64,000 nucleotides of DNA from Flavobacterium sp. SLB02 (lineage in GTDB: Bacteria; Bacteroidota; Bacteroidia; Flavobacteriales; Flavobacteriaceae), in NCBI RefSeq assembly GCF_009664855.1, contig NZ_CP045928.1:3761186-3825185 (forward strand). The letters are read 5' to 3'. The position numbers were made by a program, and so were the translations under genes. Under the pieces are notes generated by a model, which had not been told where the DNA came from, did not search any database, and worked only from the letters and a program-made list of their open reading frames with translations. Of the stretch, positions 31,001-38,640 are shown in pieces. Position 1 is the first letter of the stretch, and each line of letters begins with the position of its first letter.

Positions 31001-31050
31001 GTCGAAAAAAGGATAATTGGTAATAAAAAGAACCAGGAAAGTTTACGCAT
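28036..31050 (-). CDS. Large exported tetratricopeptide-repeat protein
   Basis: A 1004-residue protein with a signal peptide (about 1-22, ending VSAQ) and roughly 20 consecutive 34-residue TPR units, for example YYLGFMAYEGDDYKEATKYF, FYQLGYAYYEQKEYEKAISQ and YQLA-like variants through to the C-terminus. TPR arrays of this size act as periplasmic or outer-membrane scaffolds for protein complexes. It is upstream of the PhzF gene and TonB-receptor-like barrel in the same direction. The function is unknown; a role in outer membrane protein assembly or secretion is only a possibility. Confidence 0.88.
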   Translation of the reverse strand: MRKLSWFFLLPIILFSTIVSAQKSAIYTYDLKEFDKALALYNDKQYASAQLIFEHVKNNATTEEVQSDCAYYIANCAIRTNKANADALMEKFVTDYPTSTKQNQAYIEVAQYFFEQGNYPKALQWFDKVDESYMSKSDSDKFNFQKGYAYFNAKKKKEATTYFNKVVNSSEFGSQAKYYLGFMAYEGDDYKEATKYFDEVSGEEKYKEKLSYYQADMNFKLGNFQKAIDLGQKAMSKSNELEKSELNKIIGESYFNLKQYDKAIPFLEQYAGKKGKWNNTDFYQLGYAYYEQKEYEKAISQFNKIIEGKDFVAQNAYYHLGLAYLNTGKKQEALNAFKNASEMDFNAQIQEDAALNYAKVSYDIGNAYQTVPAILLDFLKKYPNNSSRSEVEKLLVDSYISTKNYKEALTLLEKNRSAENKAAYQKVLFYRGLELYNESNYQEAGKMFKSAISEQKTPEFTARATFWKAETEYVTADFQNALLSYKQFAGLAAAKSTDEYKNINYNIGYTYFKLKEYDQAGNSFQAQIDNSKEDKVRLNDSYLRLGDCRFVNSKYTAANEAYAKAIEARGVDADYAQFQKAISYGFMSKNDKKIDELNNFLLMYKKSEYRDDALYELGNTYAAEKKNDQALKTYDQLISEYKNGAFTSKSILKQGLIYYNSDRDALALTKFKKVAAEFPKTPEALEAVSTARLIYVDSGKVDEYATWVRTLDFVAVTDAELDNDTYDAAFKQYSQNNSKLAITGFTGYINKFQSGLHSLEANFYLAQLYYTEGSETKSVANYQYVIDQPRSEFTEQSLMKLAQIYLKAKDCDKSIPVLKRLDDEADSAQNKSFAQANLMKCYYDKKDYDNSVTYADKVLQNAKADTNVKADAQIIVARAAMQTGDEDKAKAAYAKLSTTSKGELAAEALYYDAYFKTKEGKFDASNVSVQKLAKNYSAYKYYGAKSLVLMAKNFYGLKDSYQATYILDNVINNFTDYPDVVEEAKKELAAIKAEESKTNSSINK

Positions 31051-31234
31051 TTTAATTATATTTAGTATTCAAATGTATCATTTTATACCGTTTATAACGA
31101 AACGTTTCAGCCTTTTATTATGAACAAATATTTTAATGGTTGTTATAAAACAGCTTATTAGACTCCAAAATATTGGTTCTCAAACTTTCTGAGCTATAAT
31201 TGTTTTACCAATATTAAAATTCTGCTTATTTTTA

Positions 31235-31326
31235 TTGTCACAGATGTCAAAGATTCTCACAAATTAAATTCAATTTTTCTTTAAAAAAAACAGCAAAATC
31301 ATTCTAATGCTTTTAATCTGTGGCAA
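31235..31326. repeat. GTCACAGAT/ATCTGTGGC hairpin repeat
   Basis: Arms TTGTCACAGAT (31235-31245) and ATCTGTGGCAA (31316-31326) pair over 11 bp with one wobble, with a long A/T-rich interior. It belongs to the same family as the elements at 46672-46759 and 52034-52104. Confidence 0.7.
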
Positions 31327-31364
31327 CTTTTAAAATTTTCTTACTGAAATGATTCAAATTTATT

Positions 31365-31394
31365 TTGAATCGAAGCGTTATCTTATTACTTTTA
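31365..31394 (+). promoter_or_regulatory. Bacteroidota sigma-A-type promoter of ftsE
   Basis: TTG (31365-31367), a 19-bp spacer and TACTTTTA (31387-31394) match the Bacteroidota consensus TTG-N19-TAnnTTTG with one mismatch. The expected start site is about 31401, leaving a short 13-nt leader before the ftsE ATG at 31414. Confidence 0.6.
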
Positions 31395-31413
31395 CCAATC
31401 AAATCAATTTATT

Positions 31414-32097
31414 ATGTCACAAACCGTACTATCTCTTAAAGAAGTCACTATATATCAGGAAGGAAGAAAAATTTTATCTCATATTAATCTGGATGTTAAC
31501 CACGGTGAATTTATCTACATCATTGGGAAAACAGGATCCGGAAAAAGTAGTTTCTTAAAAACTTTATATGCAGATTTACCCTTATCTGAAGGTGAAGGTC
31601 ACATAGTTGAGTTTGATTTGGCTACTTTAAAAGAAAAAGATATTCCGTATTTGAGACGTAAGATTGGGATCGTATTTCAGGATTTCAAACTACTTCCGGA
31701 CCGTTCTATAAAAGACAATATGCTTTTTGTTTTAAGAGCAACAGGTTGGGTTGACAAAGAAGGAATGGAACGTAAAATTGATGAAGTTCTGGACAAAGTA
31801 GGTATGAAAGAATACGTTAACAAAATGCCGCATCAGCTCTCTGGTGGTGAGCAGCAACGTGTTGCCATTGCAAGAGCTTTGCTTAACGACCCTGAATTTA
31901 TCCTGGCCGATGAACCAACCGGAAACCTTGATCCTCAAACAAGTTCTGAAGTTCTTGAAGTATTGAAAAAAATCAATGCTAATGGTAAAACGGTTATCAT
32001 GGCGACTCACGATTATGCTTTATTGCTAAAATTCCCGTCTAAAACATTAAAATGTGAAGACGAAAGAATTTTTGAAGTGGTGCAACGCAGCGTGTAA
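31414..32097 (+). CDS. ftsE: FtsE-like ABC transporter ATP-binding protein
   Basis: A 227-residue ABC ATPase. Walker A is GKTGSGKSS (38-46), the Q-loop VFQDFKLL (88-95), signature LSGGEQQR (142-149), Walker B FILADE (162-167) and the H-loop ATHDY. The small size, the [10 protein letters not shown] segment and overall wording fit FtsE, which with FtsX controls division-septum peptidoglycan hydrolases at the inner membrane. No ftsX is adjacent. Its stop codon overlaps the start of a glycosyltransferase (TAATG), so the two genes are translationally coupled. Confidence 0.88.
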   Translation: MSQTVLSLKEVTIYQEGRKILSHINLDVNHGEFIYIIGKTGSGKSSFLKTLYADLPLSEGEGHIVEFDLATLKEKDIPYLRRKIGIVFQDFKLLPDRSIKDNMLFVLRATGWVDKEGMERKIDEVLDKVGMKEYVNKMPHQLSGGEQQRVAIARALLNDPEFILADEPTGNLDPQTSSEVLEVLKKINANGKTVIMATHDYALLLKFPSKTLKCEDERIFEVVQRSV

Positions 32098-32984
32098 TGC
32101 TTTCTATATTAATTCCTACTTATAATTATAATGTTTTTCCGCTTGTTTTAGAGCTTAAAAAACAAGCCGATAATTTAGGAATTCAATATGAAATCCTTGT
32201 ACAAGATGATCTCAGTCAGGAATTTATTGCTGAAAATTCTCAGATCAATTTATTAGAAAATTGTTCTTTCTCCCTTAATGCAGAAAATTTAGGCAGAGGA
32301 AAGAACATCAATGTATTATGCGCTAAATCAAGATATGATTATGTGTTGATTATGGAAGCTGATGCCTTGGCTGAGAATGAATCCTATCTTAAAAATTATA
32401 CCGAAATACTATCGAAATGGAATCCTGATGTGATTTTTGGCGGAGTTAAATACCCTGAAACTATTCCTTCTAAAGAAAAATTACTGCGATGGAAATACGG
32501 TATAAACAGGGAAACGAAATCTTTACAACACCGGCTTAAAAATCAGTACGATTTTGTTTTTACCTGGAATTTACTTTTAAAAAAAGAGATTCTTCTTCAA
32601 TTCCCTTTTCCGGAATTTATAAAGCAATACGGATATGAAGATTTTATTTTTCTAGAAAACCTACGTTTCAATTCAGTTCCTGTTACTCATATCGAAAATA
32701 CCTTAATTCACCATAACAACGAAGAGAGTATCGATTTTATAAAGAAATCCGAAATAGCGGTCAAAAACTTACATCACTTAGTTTACTTTCATAAAATTGA
32801 TCCTAAAAAAATCAGATTGAGCAAACTTTATGTCATTTTAAATAAACTATATCTTACAGGAATTGTAAAGGCAATATATCTAAAAACAAAGAAACGAATC
32901 CTAACTAATTTAACTTCAGAAAATCCGGGTTTATATCTACTGGATTTTTATAAATTAGGCTATTATTGTAATCTAAAAAAATAA
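32097..32984 (+). CDS. Family 2 glycosyltransferase
   Basis: A 295-residue GT-A fold transferase beginning [17 protein letters not shown]. The nucleotide-sugar region VLVQDDLSQEF and the acceptor-side acidic motif VLIMEADALAEN (in place of a classical DXD) are visible. No transmembrane segment, so it is cytoplasmic or peripherally membrane-bound. The ATG overlaps the ftsE stop codon by 1 bp, and the next glycosyltransferase starts 6 bp after its stop. The sugar donor is unknown. It may decorate surface polysaccharide. Confidence 0.88.
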   Translation: MLSILIPTYNYNVFPLVLELKKQADNLGIQYEILVQDDLSQEFIAENSQINLLENCSFSLNAENLGRGKNINVLCAKSRYDYVLIMEADALAENESYLKNYTEILSKWNPDVIFGGVKYPETIPSKEKLLRWKYGINRETKSLQHRLKNQYDFVFTWNLLLKKEILLQFPFPEFIKQYGYEDFIFLENLRFNSVPVTHIENTLIHHNNEESIDFIKKSEIAVKNLHHLVYFHKIDPKKIRLSKLYVILNKLYLTGIVKAIYLKTKKRILTNLTSENPGLYLLDFYKLGYYCNLKK

Positions 32985-32990
32985 TCGATT

Positions 32991-33926
32991 ATGGTATTTT
33001 TTTCCGTTGTCATTCCATTATACAATAAAGCCCGCTATATTGAAAACACTCTAAAAAGTGCTCTCAATCAAACCTTTACAGATTATGAAATCATTATAAT
33101 TAATGATGAATCTACTGATGAAAGCGAAGCTCTGGTTCGTAAATTGAATGACGAGAGAATTCAGATCTTTAATCAAAAAAATCAAGGTGTTTCCGTTGCC
33201 CGAAATCTTGGAATAGAAAAATCAAAAGGGAAACTGATCGCTTTTCTGGATGCTGATGATTATTGGTTTTCAAATCATCTCGAAGAATTAGCTCACTTAT
33301 ATCATAATTTCCCGGATTGTGGTATTTACTGTTCACGCTACAAAATTAAAACCGCCAAAAAACACTTTCAAACTCCCTATTATTCTGGTCTAGAGGAATC
33401 TTTTCGCGGAGTTGTAAAAGATTATTTCGCCTCAAATATGCCTTTTAGAATTACCTGGACTTCGTCTTTGGCGATACCCAAACAAATTCTTGAAACTTTT
33501 AGAGGATTTACGCCGGGTGTAACAAATGGCCAGGACTTGGAATTGTGGACCAAAATTGGAATACAATTTCCCATTGCGATAACCAATAATATTACGGCCA
33601 TTTACAATAATGATATCCCCGAAAGCCTCGCTAAGAAAAATATTAATTCGATGAACGTAATGGATTTTACGCCATTTAAAAGCGCTGAACAGGAAAATCC
33701 TTCTCTAAAAAAGTTTCTGGATTTGTACCGAATAGAATATGGATTTAAATATTATGTTTTTGGATATCAAGACAAAAGCTCTTTTTATTTAAAAGATCTC
33801 GACAAACAAAATATCAGTTTAAAGATTCGTTTTTTATTGAATATGCCTCCTTTTTGTTTACGCTTTCTCTTTAAATCAAATCGTCTTTTAAAAAAATGGG
33901 GAATTAATTTTTCTGTTTATCACTAG
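32991..33926 (+). CDS. Family 2 glycosyltransferase
   Basis: A 311-residue transferase with the classic GT2 start FFSVVIPLYNKARYIENTLKSAL, nucleotide motif IIINDESTDES, and the DXD region IAFLDADDYWF. It starts 6 bp after the previous transferase, in the ftsE operon. Its last 23 bp overlap the 3' end of the convergent ketoisomerase gene. The sugar donor is unknown. Confidence 0.9.
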   Translation: MVFFSVVIPLYNKARYIENTLKSALNQTFTDYEIIIINDESTDESEALVRKLNDERIQIFNQKNQGVSVARNLGIEKSKGKLIAFLDADDYWFSNHLEELAHLYHNFPDCGIYCSRYKIKTAKKHFQTPYYSGLEESFRGVVKDYFASNMPFRITWTSSLAIPKQILETFRGFTPGVTNGQDLELWTKIGIQFPIAITNNITAIYNNDIPESLAKKNINSMNVMDFTPFKSAEQENPSLKKFLDLYRIEYGFKYYVFGYQDKSSFYLKDLDKQNISLKIRFLLNMPPFCLRFLFKSNRLLKKWGINFSVYH

Positions 33927-34326
33927 AATATTCCAAAAACTCATCAAAATCCCTGATATAATCTTCTTCGATATAAACTTCTGAAGCCACTACCAAACAA
34001 ACAGATCCCGAAGAAAAATTTTGAAGTTCACGCCAAATTCCCGGATTGATCAATAAACCTTCATAAGGCTTGTTTAAAGTCACGATTTCTTCCTCTTCTC
34101 CATCTTTGAGTACCACATCAAAACTACCGCTTAAAGCAACCAAAAACTCCTTAAGCTCTTTGTGCGCATGTCCGCCACGTTCCGAACCGCTTGGCACATC
34201 GTACAAATAATAAACGCGCTTAATACCAAAAGGAACAATATCATTTTCGATCACAGAAAGATTACCTCTGGGGTCCTCTATCTTTGGGATGGATAAAATT
34301 TGTATTCCGTTATTTTTTATTGCCAT
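33904..34326 (-). CDS. FdtA/QdtA-type sugar 3,4-ketoisomerase (WxcM-like cupin)
   Basis: A 140-residue cupin when started at the ATG at 34326 (MAIKNNGIQILSIPKIEDPR); an upstream extension to 34389 would lie inside the neighbouring gene. The conserved core is RGNLSVIE, then ERGGHAHKELKEFLVALSGSF, which carries the metal or substrate His pair of the dTDP-4-keto-6-deoxyglucose 3,4-ketoisomerases, and LINPGIWRELQNF. The product would be a 3-keto-6-deoxyhexose, the substrate of the FdtB-like aminotransferase at 37489-38640. It overlaps the preceding glycosyltransferase by 17 bp. FdtA (galacto) and QdtA (gluco) cannot be told apart here. Confidence 0.85.
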   Translation of the reverse strand: MAIKNNGIQILSIPKIEDPRGNLSVIENDIVPFGIKRVYYLYDVPSGSERGGHAHKELKEFLVALSGSFDVVLKDGEEEEIVTLNKPYEGLLINPGIWRELQNFSSGSVCLVVASEVYIEEDYIRDFDEFLEYSSDKQKN

Positions 34327-35158
34327 ACTGTAGTTTTTCCAATTTTTGATGTCCTTCTTTTGAACTTTTAAATGCTGATTTAAGCTCACGAAATCTTATT
34401 TTTTGTTGTTTTAAATCGAAAAAGAACTTCACAAATATCCAATAAATATAATTGCTTTTGAAAATTCTACTAAACAATGCACCTTGTATATAATATTTTT
34501 CTGTGATACTTTTTTTGTCCGAAGATGTAGGTTCTCGATGTTTCACAATAATCTCAGGTTCAAAAACCAGCTGTTGTTTTTTGTTCTTTATATCAAATAA
34601 AAAAATGGCTTCTTCTCCCATTTCAAAGACTGCTCCTAACCCGAAATCTTCATCAAACTTAACTTTAGTTTTATCCAAAACTGTTCGATTCAGCGTCATT
34701 TCTATCGAACTTGTATTAAAAATATCAAAGGCATTCAAATTCGTTTTAGAACGATCAGGATACTTTTTCATCAAACTTCCATCTGACTTTACAGCACAAA
34801 AATTGATTGCGGCTGCATCCGGAAATTGGCTATAAGCGTTGATTATTTTAGCAATAAATCCTTGTTGATATACTACATCATCATCAGCAATTACAAGGAT
34901 TTTTCCAACAGCATTTTCAAGTGCCAAATTCCTGCTTTTGGATAAACCTTTTTCGAAAGAATTTACAACTCTGATCTTAGCATATTCTGATTCTAATTTT
35001 TTTCCGACTTGAGTTTGATTAACAATTAAGATTCGGAAATTAGAAAAATGAAGAAACGGAAACATTGGAACTAAAAAATCTAATGAATCCTGATTCATGG
35101 TAGCAATCAAAATTTCAACATCATTTTCCGTAAAAAAGTTTTCTAGTTTATCTTCCAT
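34310..35158 (-). CDS. Family 2 glycosyltransferase
   Basis: A 282-residue transferase of a divergent GT2 type: ILIATMNQDSLDFLVPMFPF near the start, then SRNLALENAVGKILVIADDDVVYQ carrying the acidic DDD metal motif. The C-terminal ~80 residues are basic and may associate with the membrane. Its stop codon overlaps the ketoisomerase start by 17 bp, so the two are co-translated. It probably adds the modified sugar made by the neighbouring enzymes; this is inference. Confidence 0.82.
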   Translation of the reverse strand: MEDKLENFFTENDVEILIATMNQDSLDFLVPMFPFLHFSNFRILIVNQTQVGKKLESEYAKIRVVNSFEKGLSKSRNLALENAVGKILVIADDDVVYQQGFIAKIINAYSQFPDAAAINFCAVKSDGSLMKKYPDRSKTNLNAFDIFNTSSIEMTLNRTVLDKTKVKFDEDFGLGAVFEMGEEAIFLFDIKNKKQQLVFEPEIIVKHREPTSSDKKSITEKYYIQGALFSRIFKSNYIYWIFVKFFFDLKQQKIRFRELKSAFKSSKEGHQKLEKLQYGNKK

Positions 35159-35310
35159 CTTAGAGCAAATGTAAAAAATACTAAACGAAAAGAATACAAT
35201 TTAAAACCTGCTCTTTAGTTTTGTTTTTCTATTCAGCAAATCTTAACGCAATCAGGCATAATATTTCTTATTTTTGAATGCTTCAAGAAGCGTTTTGATA
35301 TTCAACTTTT

Positions 35311-36195
35311 ATGCAAAAAACTCCATTAGTTACCATTATTTGTTTGTGTTACAACCATGAGCAATTTGTAGTTGAATCATTGAATTCAGTTTTAAATCAA
35401 ACCTATAAAAATATTGAGCTCATTATTGCGGACGATTGCAGTACGGATTCTTCTAAAAAAACCATTAAAAACTGGCTCGAAAAATATCCTGAGATACAAT
35501 TCATCACAAACGAAACGAACTTAGCAAATACCAAAACGTTCAATAAAGCATTGAAGATCGCAAAAGGAGATTATGTAATTGATCTTGCGGCCGATGATGT
35601 TTTATTGCCAAAATGTGTCGAAAAACAAATCGGTACTTTTTTAAATTCGGATAAGAAAAAACTAGCTATAGTTTATGGAAATGCCGAAATAATATCAGAG
35701 AACAACAAACATCTTCGTTATTATTATGAAGTGAATCCTGAGAAAAAAGTACTAAAAAAACCAGCTACTGGAGATATTTATTCGTCTATATTAGGCCAAA
35801 GCAGCATGATTTGTTCTGTTTCTTCGATGGTAAAACGGAAAGTTTTAGAAGAACTAAACGGTTACGATGAAAATCTGGCGTACGAGGATTTAGACCTTTG
35901 GATCAGAACAGCCCGAAACTATAACTTTGAATTTATTGATGCGGTTTTGATCCAAAAAAGAGAACTGGAGAATTCATTGGGAAGTCAGTTTTATAAAAAA
36001 TTCAGTTCCCGAACCCGAAAAATAAATCATTCGACTTATCTTATTATTAAAAAAGCAATTGCATTAAATAAAACAAAAGCCGAAAACAAAGCAGTTCTAA
36101 AACGAGTGCATCAGGAAATGGTAAAAGCGCAAAAAACGTACGATATTGGGTTGTTTATCAAATATATTCCGTTGGAATTGAAATTGAGGTTTTGA
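35311..36195 (+). CDS. Family 2 glycosyltransferase
   Basis: A 294-residue GT2 enzyme: PLVTIICLCYNHEQFVVESL, IELIIADDCSTDSSKKTI, and the DXD region YVIDLAADDVLLPK. It is transcribed opposite to the genes on both sides, 152 bp from the divergent transferase, and ends 18 bp before the convergent flippase gene. No transmembrane segment is visible. It belongs to the surface-glycan block. Confidence 0.88.
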   Translation: MQKTPLVTIICLCYNHEQFVVESLNSVLNQTYKNIELIIADDCSTDSSKKTIKNWLEKYPEIQFITNETNLANTKTFNKALKIAKGDYVIDLAADDVLLPKCVEKQIGTFLNSDKKKLAIVYGNAEIISENNKHLRYYYEVNPEKKVLKKPATGDIYSSILGQSSMICSVSSMVKRKVLEELNGYDENLAYEDLDLWIRTARNYNFEFIDAVLIQKRELENSLGSQFYKKFSSRTRKINHSTYLIIKKAIALNKTKAENKAVLKRVHQEMVKAQKTYDIGLFIKYIPLELKLRF

Positions 36196-36212
36196 TATAA
36201 ATGGTGTGTTTT

Positions 36213-37487
36213 TTAAAATAAACTTTTTCTAAAATACACACATAAAACCACTAGATAAATAAAATTATCAAAAGCCTGAGCCATTACAACGCCTTGTATT
36301 CCAAAGCATTCCATAAAAACCAAATTCGAAAAATACAAGAGCGCTAGAGAAGATACTTCGGCAATAATAAAAGCTTTGGTTAATTTTTTAGCAAAAAACT
36401 CATAGCCTAAAATAAGGAAAGCGACTTTAAAAACATCACCTATAAGCTGCCAGAAGAAAAGTGAAGCAACTGGTAAAAATTCTTTAGTAAACAATAACTG
36501 AACGATAAAAAACCGGGCAAAATAAACGACTACTACACCGAGTATAAAAACGGGTAAAATAAATTTATAATATTGCCAAAAAATACTTTTTGTTTCTTTA
36601 TTCCCCTCTGCTATTGCTAATTTCGGTAAAAAATAAACAGACAATATAGTGCTTACAAAGAGCATATAATACGTTGAAATTCGGGTCATACTTTCCCAAA
36701 AACCTGCCTGATCGATACCTAATTTTTCAATAACACTATTTCTCATAGCCAAATAAACCATTGGCCCTAAAACGGATGAAACTATTGCCATTAAAGAGAA
36801 AGGCAACAAATATTTTATAATTTTAAAATCATACAAATGCCACTTTATAGCCTCTAAAAAATTGATTTCTTTTTGTACAAAATAAAAGGTAACGAAAAAC
36901 AGTAAAGAAGGTGTAATAACAATTGCCAGCAATGCTCCTAATGTTTGAAACTTTAAAATCATGAAAAGAGAAACCAATAATCCCAAAGTATTCCCGATGA
37001 TATTTACCCAAATTACCTTCTTGAACTGACTTAAACCGTTCAGAACCGCCAATAAAAAAACCGATACCGCATACCAGGGCAAAGCCAACGCCAAGATCTT
37101 AAAAACCAGACCATAATCGAAAGTTGAATTTAAAATAGTATTGTTCCAGAAAGAAGCAAAAAAATACAAAATGCCACTTAATATAAGAGCGATAAAAACT
37201 AAACTTATAAAAACCGTAGCTAATATTTTTTTTAGAACTTCTTTGTTTTTCTGATTTTCGGCTACATATTTTATTATTCCGCTTTGAAAACCAAGAGTTG
37301 AAATACTCTCTAATGAAGTCAAAAAATTGCGCAAATTCCCCACCAAAGCCATTCCGCCGGGACCAACAAAAATGGCTAATATTTTAGAGGTTATTAAACC
37401 TATACCAATTTTAATTGCAATACTCAGACTGTTTAAAGAAGTGATTTTAAACAGAGTCGTTTGCGTTATTTTTTTCAGGAAATACAA
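36213..37487 (-). CDS. Wzx-type O-antigen / enterobacterial-common-antigen-like flippase
   Basis: A 424-residue polytopic membrane protein with about 12 to 14 hydrophobic segments. The N-terminus reads TLFKITSLNSLSIAIKIGIG, then SKILAIFVGPGGMALVGNL and GFQSGIIKYVAEN, wording characteristic of WzxE-like polysaccharide flippases. It would turn undecaprenyl-linked oligosaccharide to the periplasmic face. It is 1 bp from the FdtB-type aminotransferase gene upstream. In the enterobacterial common antigen cluster a WecE aminotransferase sits next to WzxE in the same way. Confidence 0.9.
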   Translation of the reverse strand: MYFLKKITQTTLFKITSLNSLSIAIKIGIGLITSKILAIFVGPGGMALVGNLRNFLTSLESISTLGFQSGIIKYVAENQKNKEVLKKILATVFISLVFIALILSGILYFFASFWNNTILNSTFDYGLVFKILALALPWYAVSVFLLAVLNGLSQFKKVIWVNIIGNTLGLLVSLFMILKFQTLGALLAIVITPSLLFFVTFYFVQKEINFLEAIKWHLYDFKIIKYLLPFSLMAIVSSVLGPMVYLAMRNSVIEKLGIDQAGFWESMTRISTYYMLFVSTILSVYFLPKLAIAEGNKETKSIFWQYYKFILPVFILGVVVVYFARFFIVQLLFTKEFLPVASLFFWQLIGDVFKVAFLILGYEFFAKKLTKAFIIAEVSSLALLYFSNLVFMECFGIQGVVMAQAFDNFIYLVVLCVYFRKSLF

Positions 37488-37488
37488 T

Positions 37489-38640
37489 CTAATATCGATT
37501 TAAAACATCAACAATAAAACTCACTTCTTCATCTGTCAAAACAGGACTAATAGGCAGACTCAAAACCTCATTATGAATTTTCTCTGTTATTGGATAAGAT
37601 AAATTATTCCAGTCCTTAAGTGCTTGCTGTTTGTGCGCAGGAACCGAATAATGAATCACCGTCTGAATATTATTTTCAGATAAATAAGCCTGTAAATCTT
37701 CCCTTTTTGAAGTTCTGATCACAAACAAATGGAAAACATGATTATTGGATAAATCCCAAAACGGCAGCGTTATTTTATCGTTTTTAATCTCTGCTAAATA
37801 ACGTTTTGCAATAATCTGGCGTTTATCGTTATCACTATTTAAATTAGGCAATTTCGCATTCAAAAACGCCGCCTGAAGCTCATCTAATCTCGAATTTACA
37901 CCAATATATTCATTGAAATACTTTTTATCAGAACCATAATTACGAAGCGAAAAAAGCACTTTTGCCAATTCGGGATCGTTTGTATTTATGGCTCCGCCAT
38001 CGCCCAAACAGCCTAAATTTTTAGCGGGATAAAAACTATACGCCGTAGCTGATTTTAGATTGCTGATTTTAGATTTTAGATTATTTTCCAGGACATCCGT
38101 ATTTGGAATTTGGAATTTGTTTTTTTTGGAATTCCCAAAAGCTCCATGCGATTGCGCAGCATCTTCAACAACTAATAAATTATTTCGATTTGCTATTTCA
38201 TTTATTTTATCCATTTCAGCCAACTGACCGTATAAATGAACCACTAAAATTGCCTTAGTTTTTGACGTAATTTTTTCCTCGATTAAAGCCGGGTTGATAT
38301 TGTAGGTTTCCAACTTTGGTTCAACCAAAACCGGAATTAAATCTGCCTGCAAAATAGCCAGAATACTGGCGATGTAAGTATTTGCAGGAACAATAACTTC
38401 ATCTCCTTTCTGCAATTTTCCAAGTTGAATATATCCTTTAAAAATCAGAACCAAAGCATCAAAACCATTCCCTACTCCTATGCAATATTGGGTTTGGCAA
38501 TATTCGGCAAAAGCCTTTTCGAATGTCTCTACTTCTTTTCCTAAAATATACCAGCCATTATCTAAAACCAATTTCAGTTTTTCCTGAAAAGCAGTTTCAT
38601 AAGGTTGGTTTATTTTTTTTAGGTCCAGAAATGGTATCAT
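37489..38640 (-). CDS. FdtB/DegT-type sugar 3-aminotransferase with in-frame repeat insertion
   Basis: A 383-residue PLP enzyme of the DegT/DnrJ/EryC1 group. The family start MIPFLDLKKINQPYETAF, GVGNGFDALVLIFK, VVEDAAQSHGAFGN, and the Schiff-base Lys207 in YSFYPAKNLGCLGDGGAI are clear. Between residues about 171 and 197 is an extra segment (KKNKFQIPNTD, then LKSKISNLKS) not expected at this site; its DNA (38051-38135) consists of AATCTAAAATC and TTCCAAATTCC phrases typical of intergenic repeats. Lys and active-site motifs are intact. It likely transaminates the 3-keto-6-deoxyhexose made by the ketoisomerase. It overlaps the upstream acyltransferase-like gene by 4 bp. Confidence 0.9.
   Translation of the reverse strand: MIPFLDLKKINQPYETAFQEKLKLVLDNGWYILGKEVETFEKAFAEYCQTQYCIGVGNGFDALVLIFKGYIQLGKLQKGDEVIVPANTYIASILAILQADLIPVLVEPKLETYNINPALIEEKITSKTKAILVVHLYGQLAEMDKINEIANRNNLLVVEDAAQSHGAFGNSKKNKFQIPNTDVLENNLKSKISNLKSATAYSFYPAKNLGCLGDGGAINTNDPELAKVLFSLRNYGSDKKYFNEYIGVNSRLDELQAAFLNAKLPNLNSDNDKRQIIAKRYLAEIKNDKITLPFWDLSNNHVFHLFVIRTSKREDLQAYLSENNIQTVIHYSVPAHKQQALKDWNNLSYPITEKIHNEVLSLPISPVLTDEEVSFIVDVLNRY
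38051..38135 (-). repeat. Intergenic-type repeat phrase inside a coding gene
   Basis: On the minus strand the stretch holds AATTCCAAAAAAAACAAATT, then TTCCAAATTCCAAAT, then three near-copies of AATCTAAAATC. Comparable GGAATTTGGAA phrases occur between genes at 17490-17500 and 20447-20465. The reading frame stays open through it. Confidence 0.7.

Larger units (their letters stand above)
31051..31413. other. Divergent intergenic region with hairpin repeat and ftsE promoter
   Basis: The 363 bp between the TPR gene (minus) and ftsE (plus) hold no supported ORF. They contain a degenerate GCCACAGAT-type hairpin (31235-31326) and a Bacteroidota-type promoter for ftsE (31365-31394). A 70-residue ORF running from 31349 is a frame shadow of the ftsE start. 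Confidence 0.7.

Noticed and set aside
31349..31558. A 69-residue forward reading frame at the ftsE start
   Set aside because: It overlaps ftsE in another frame, starts upstream of the promoter's expected start site and has no family features.
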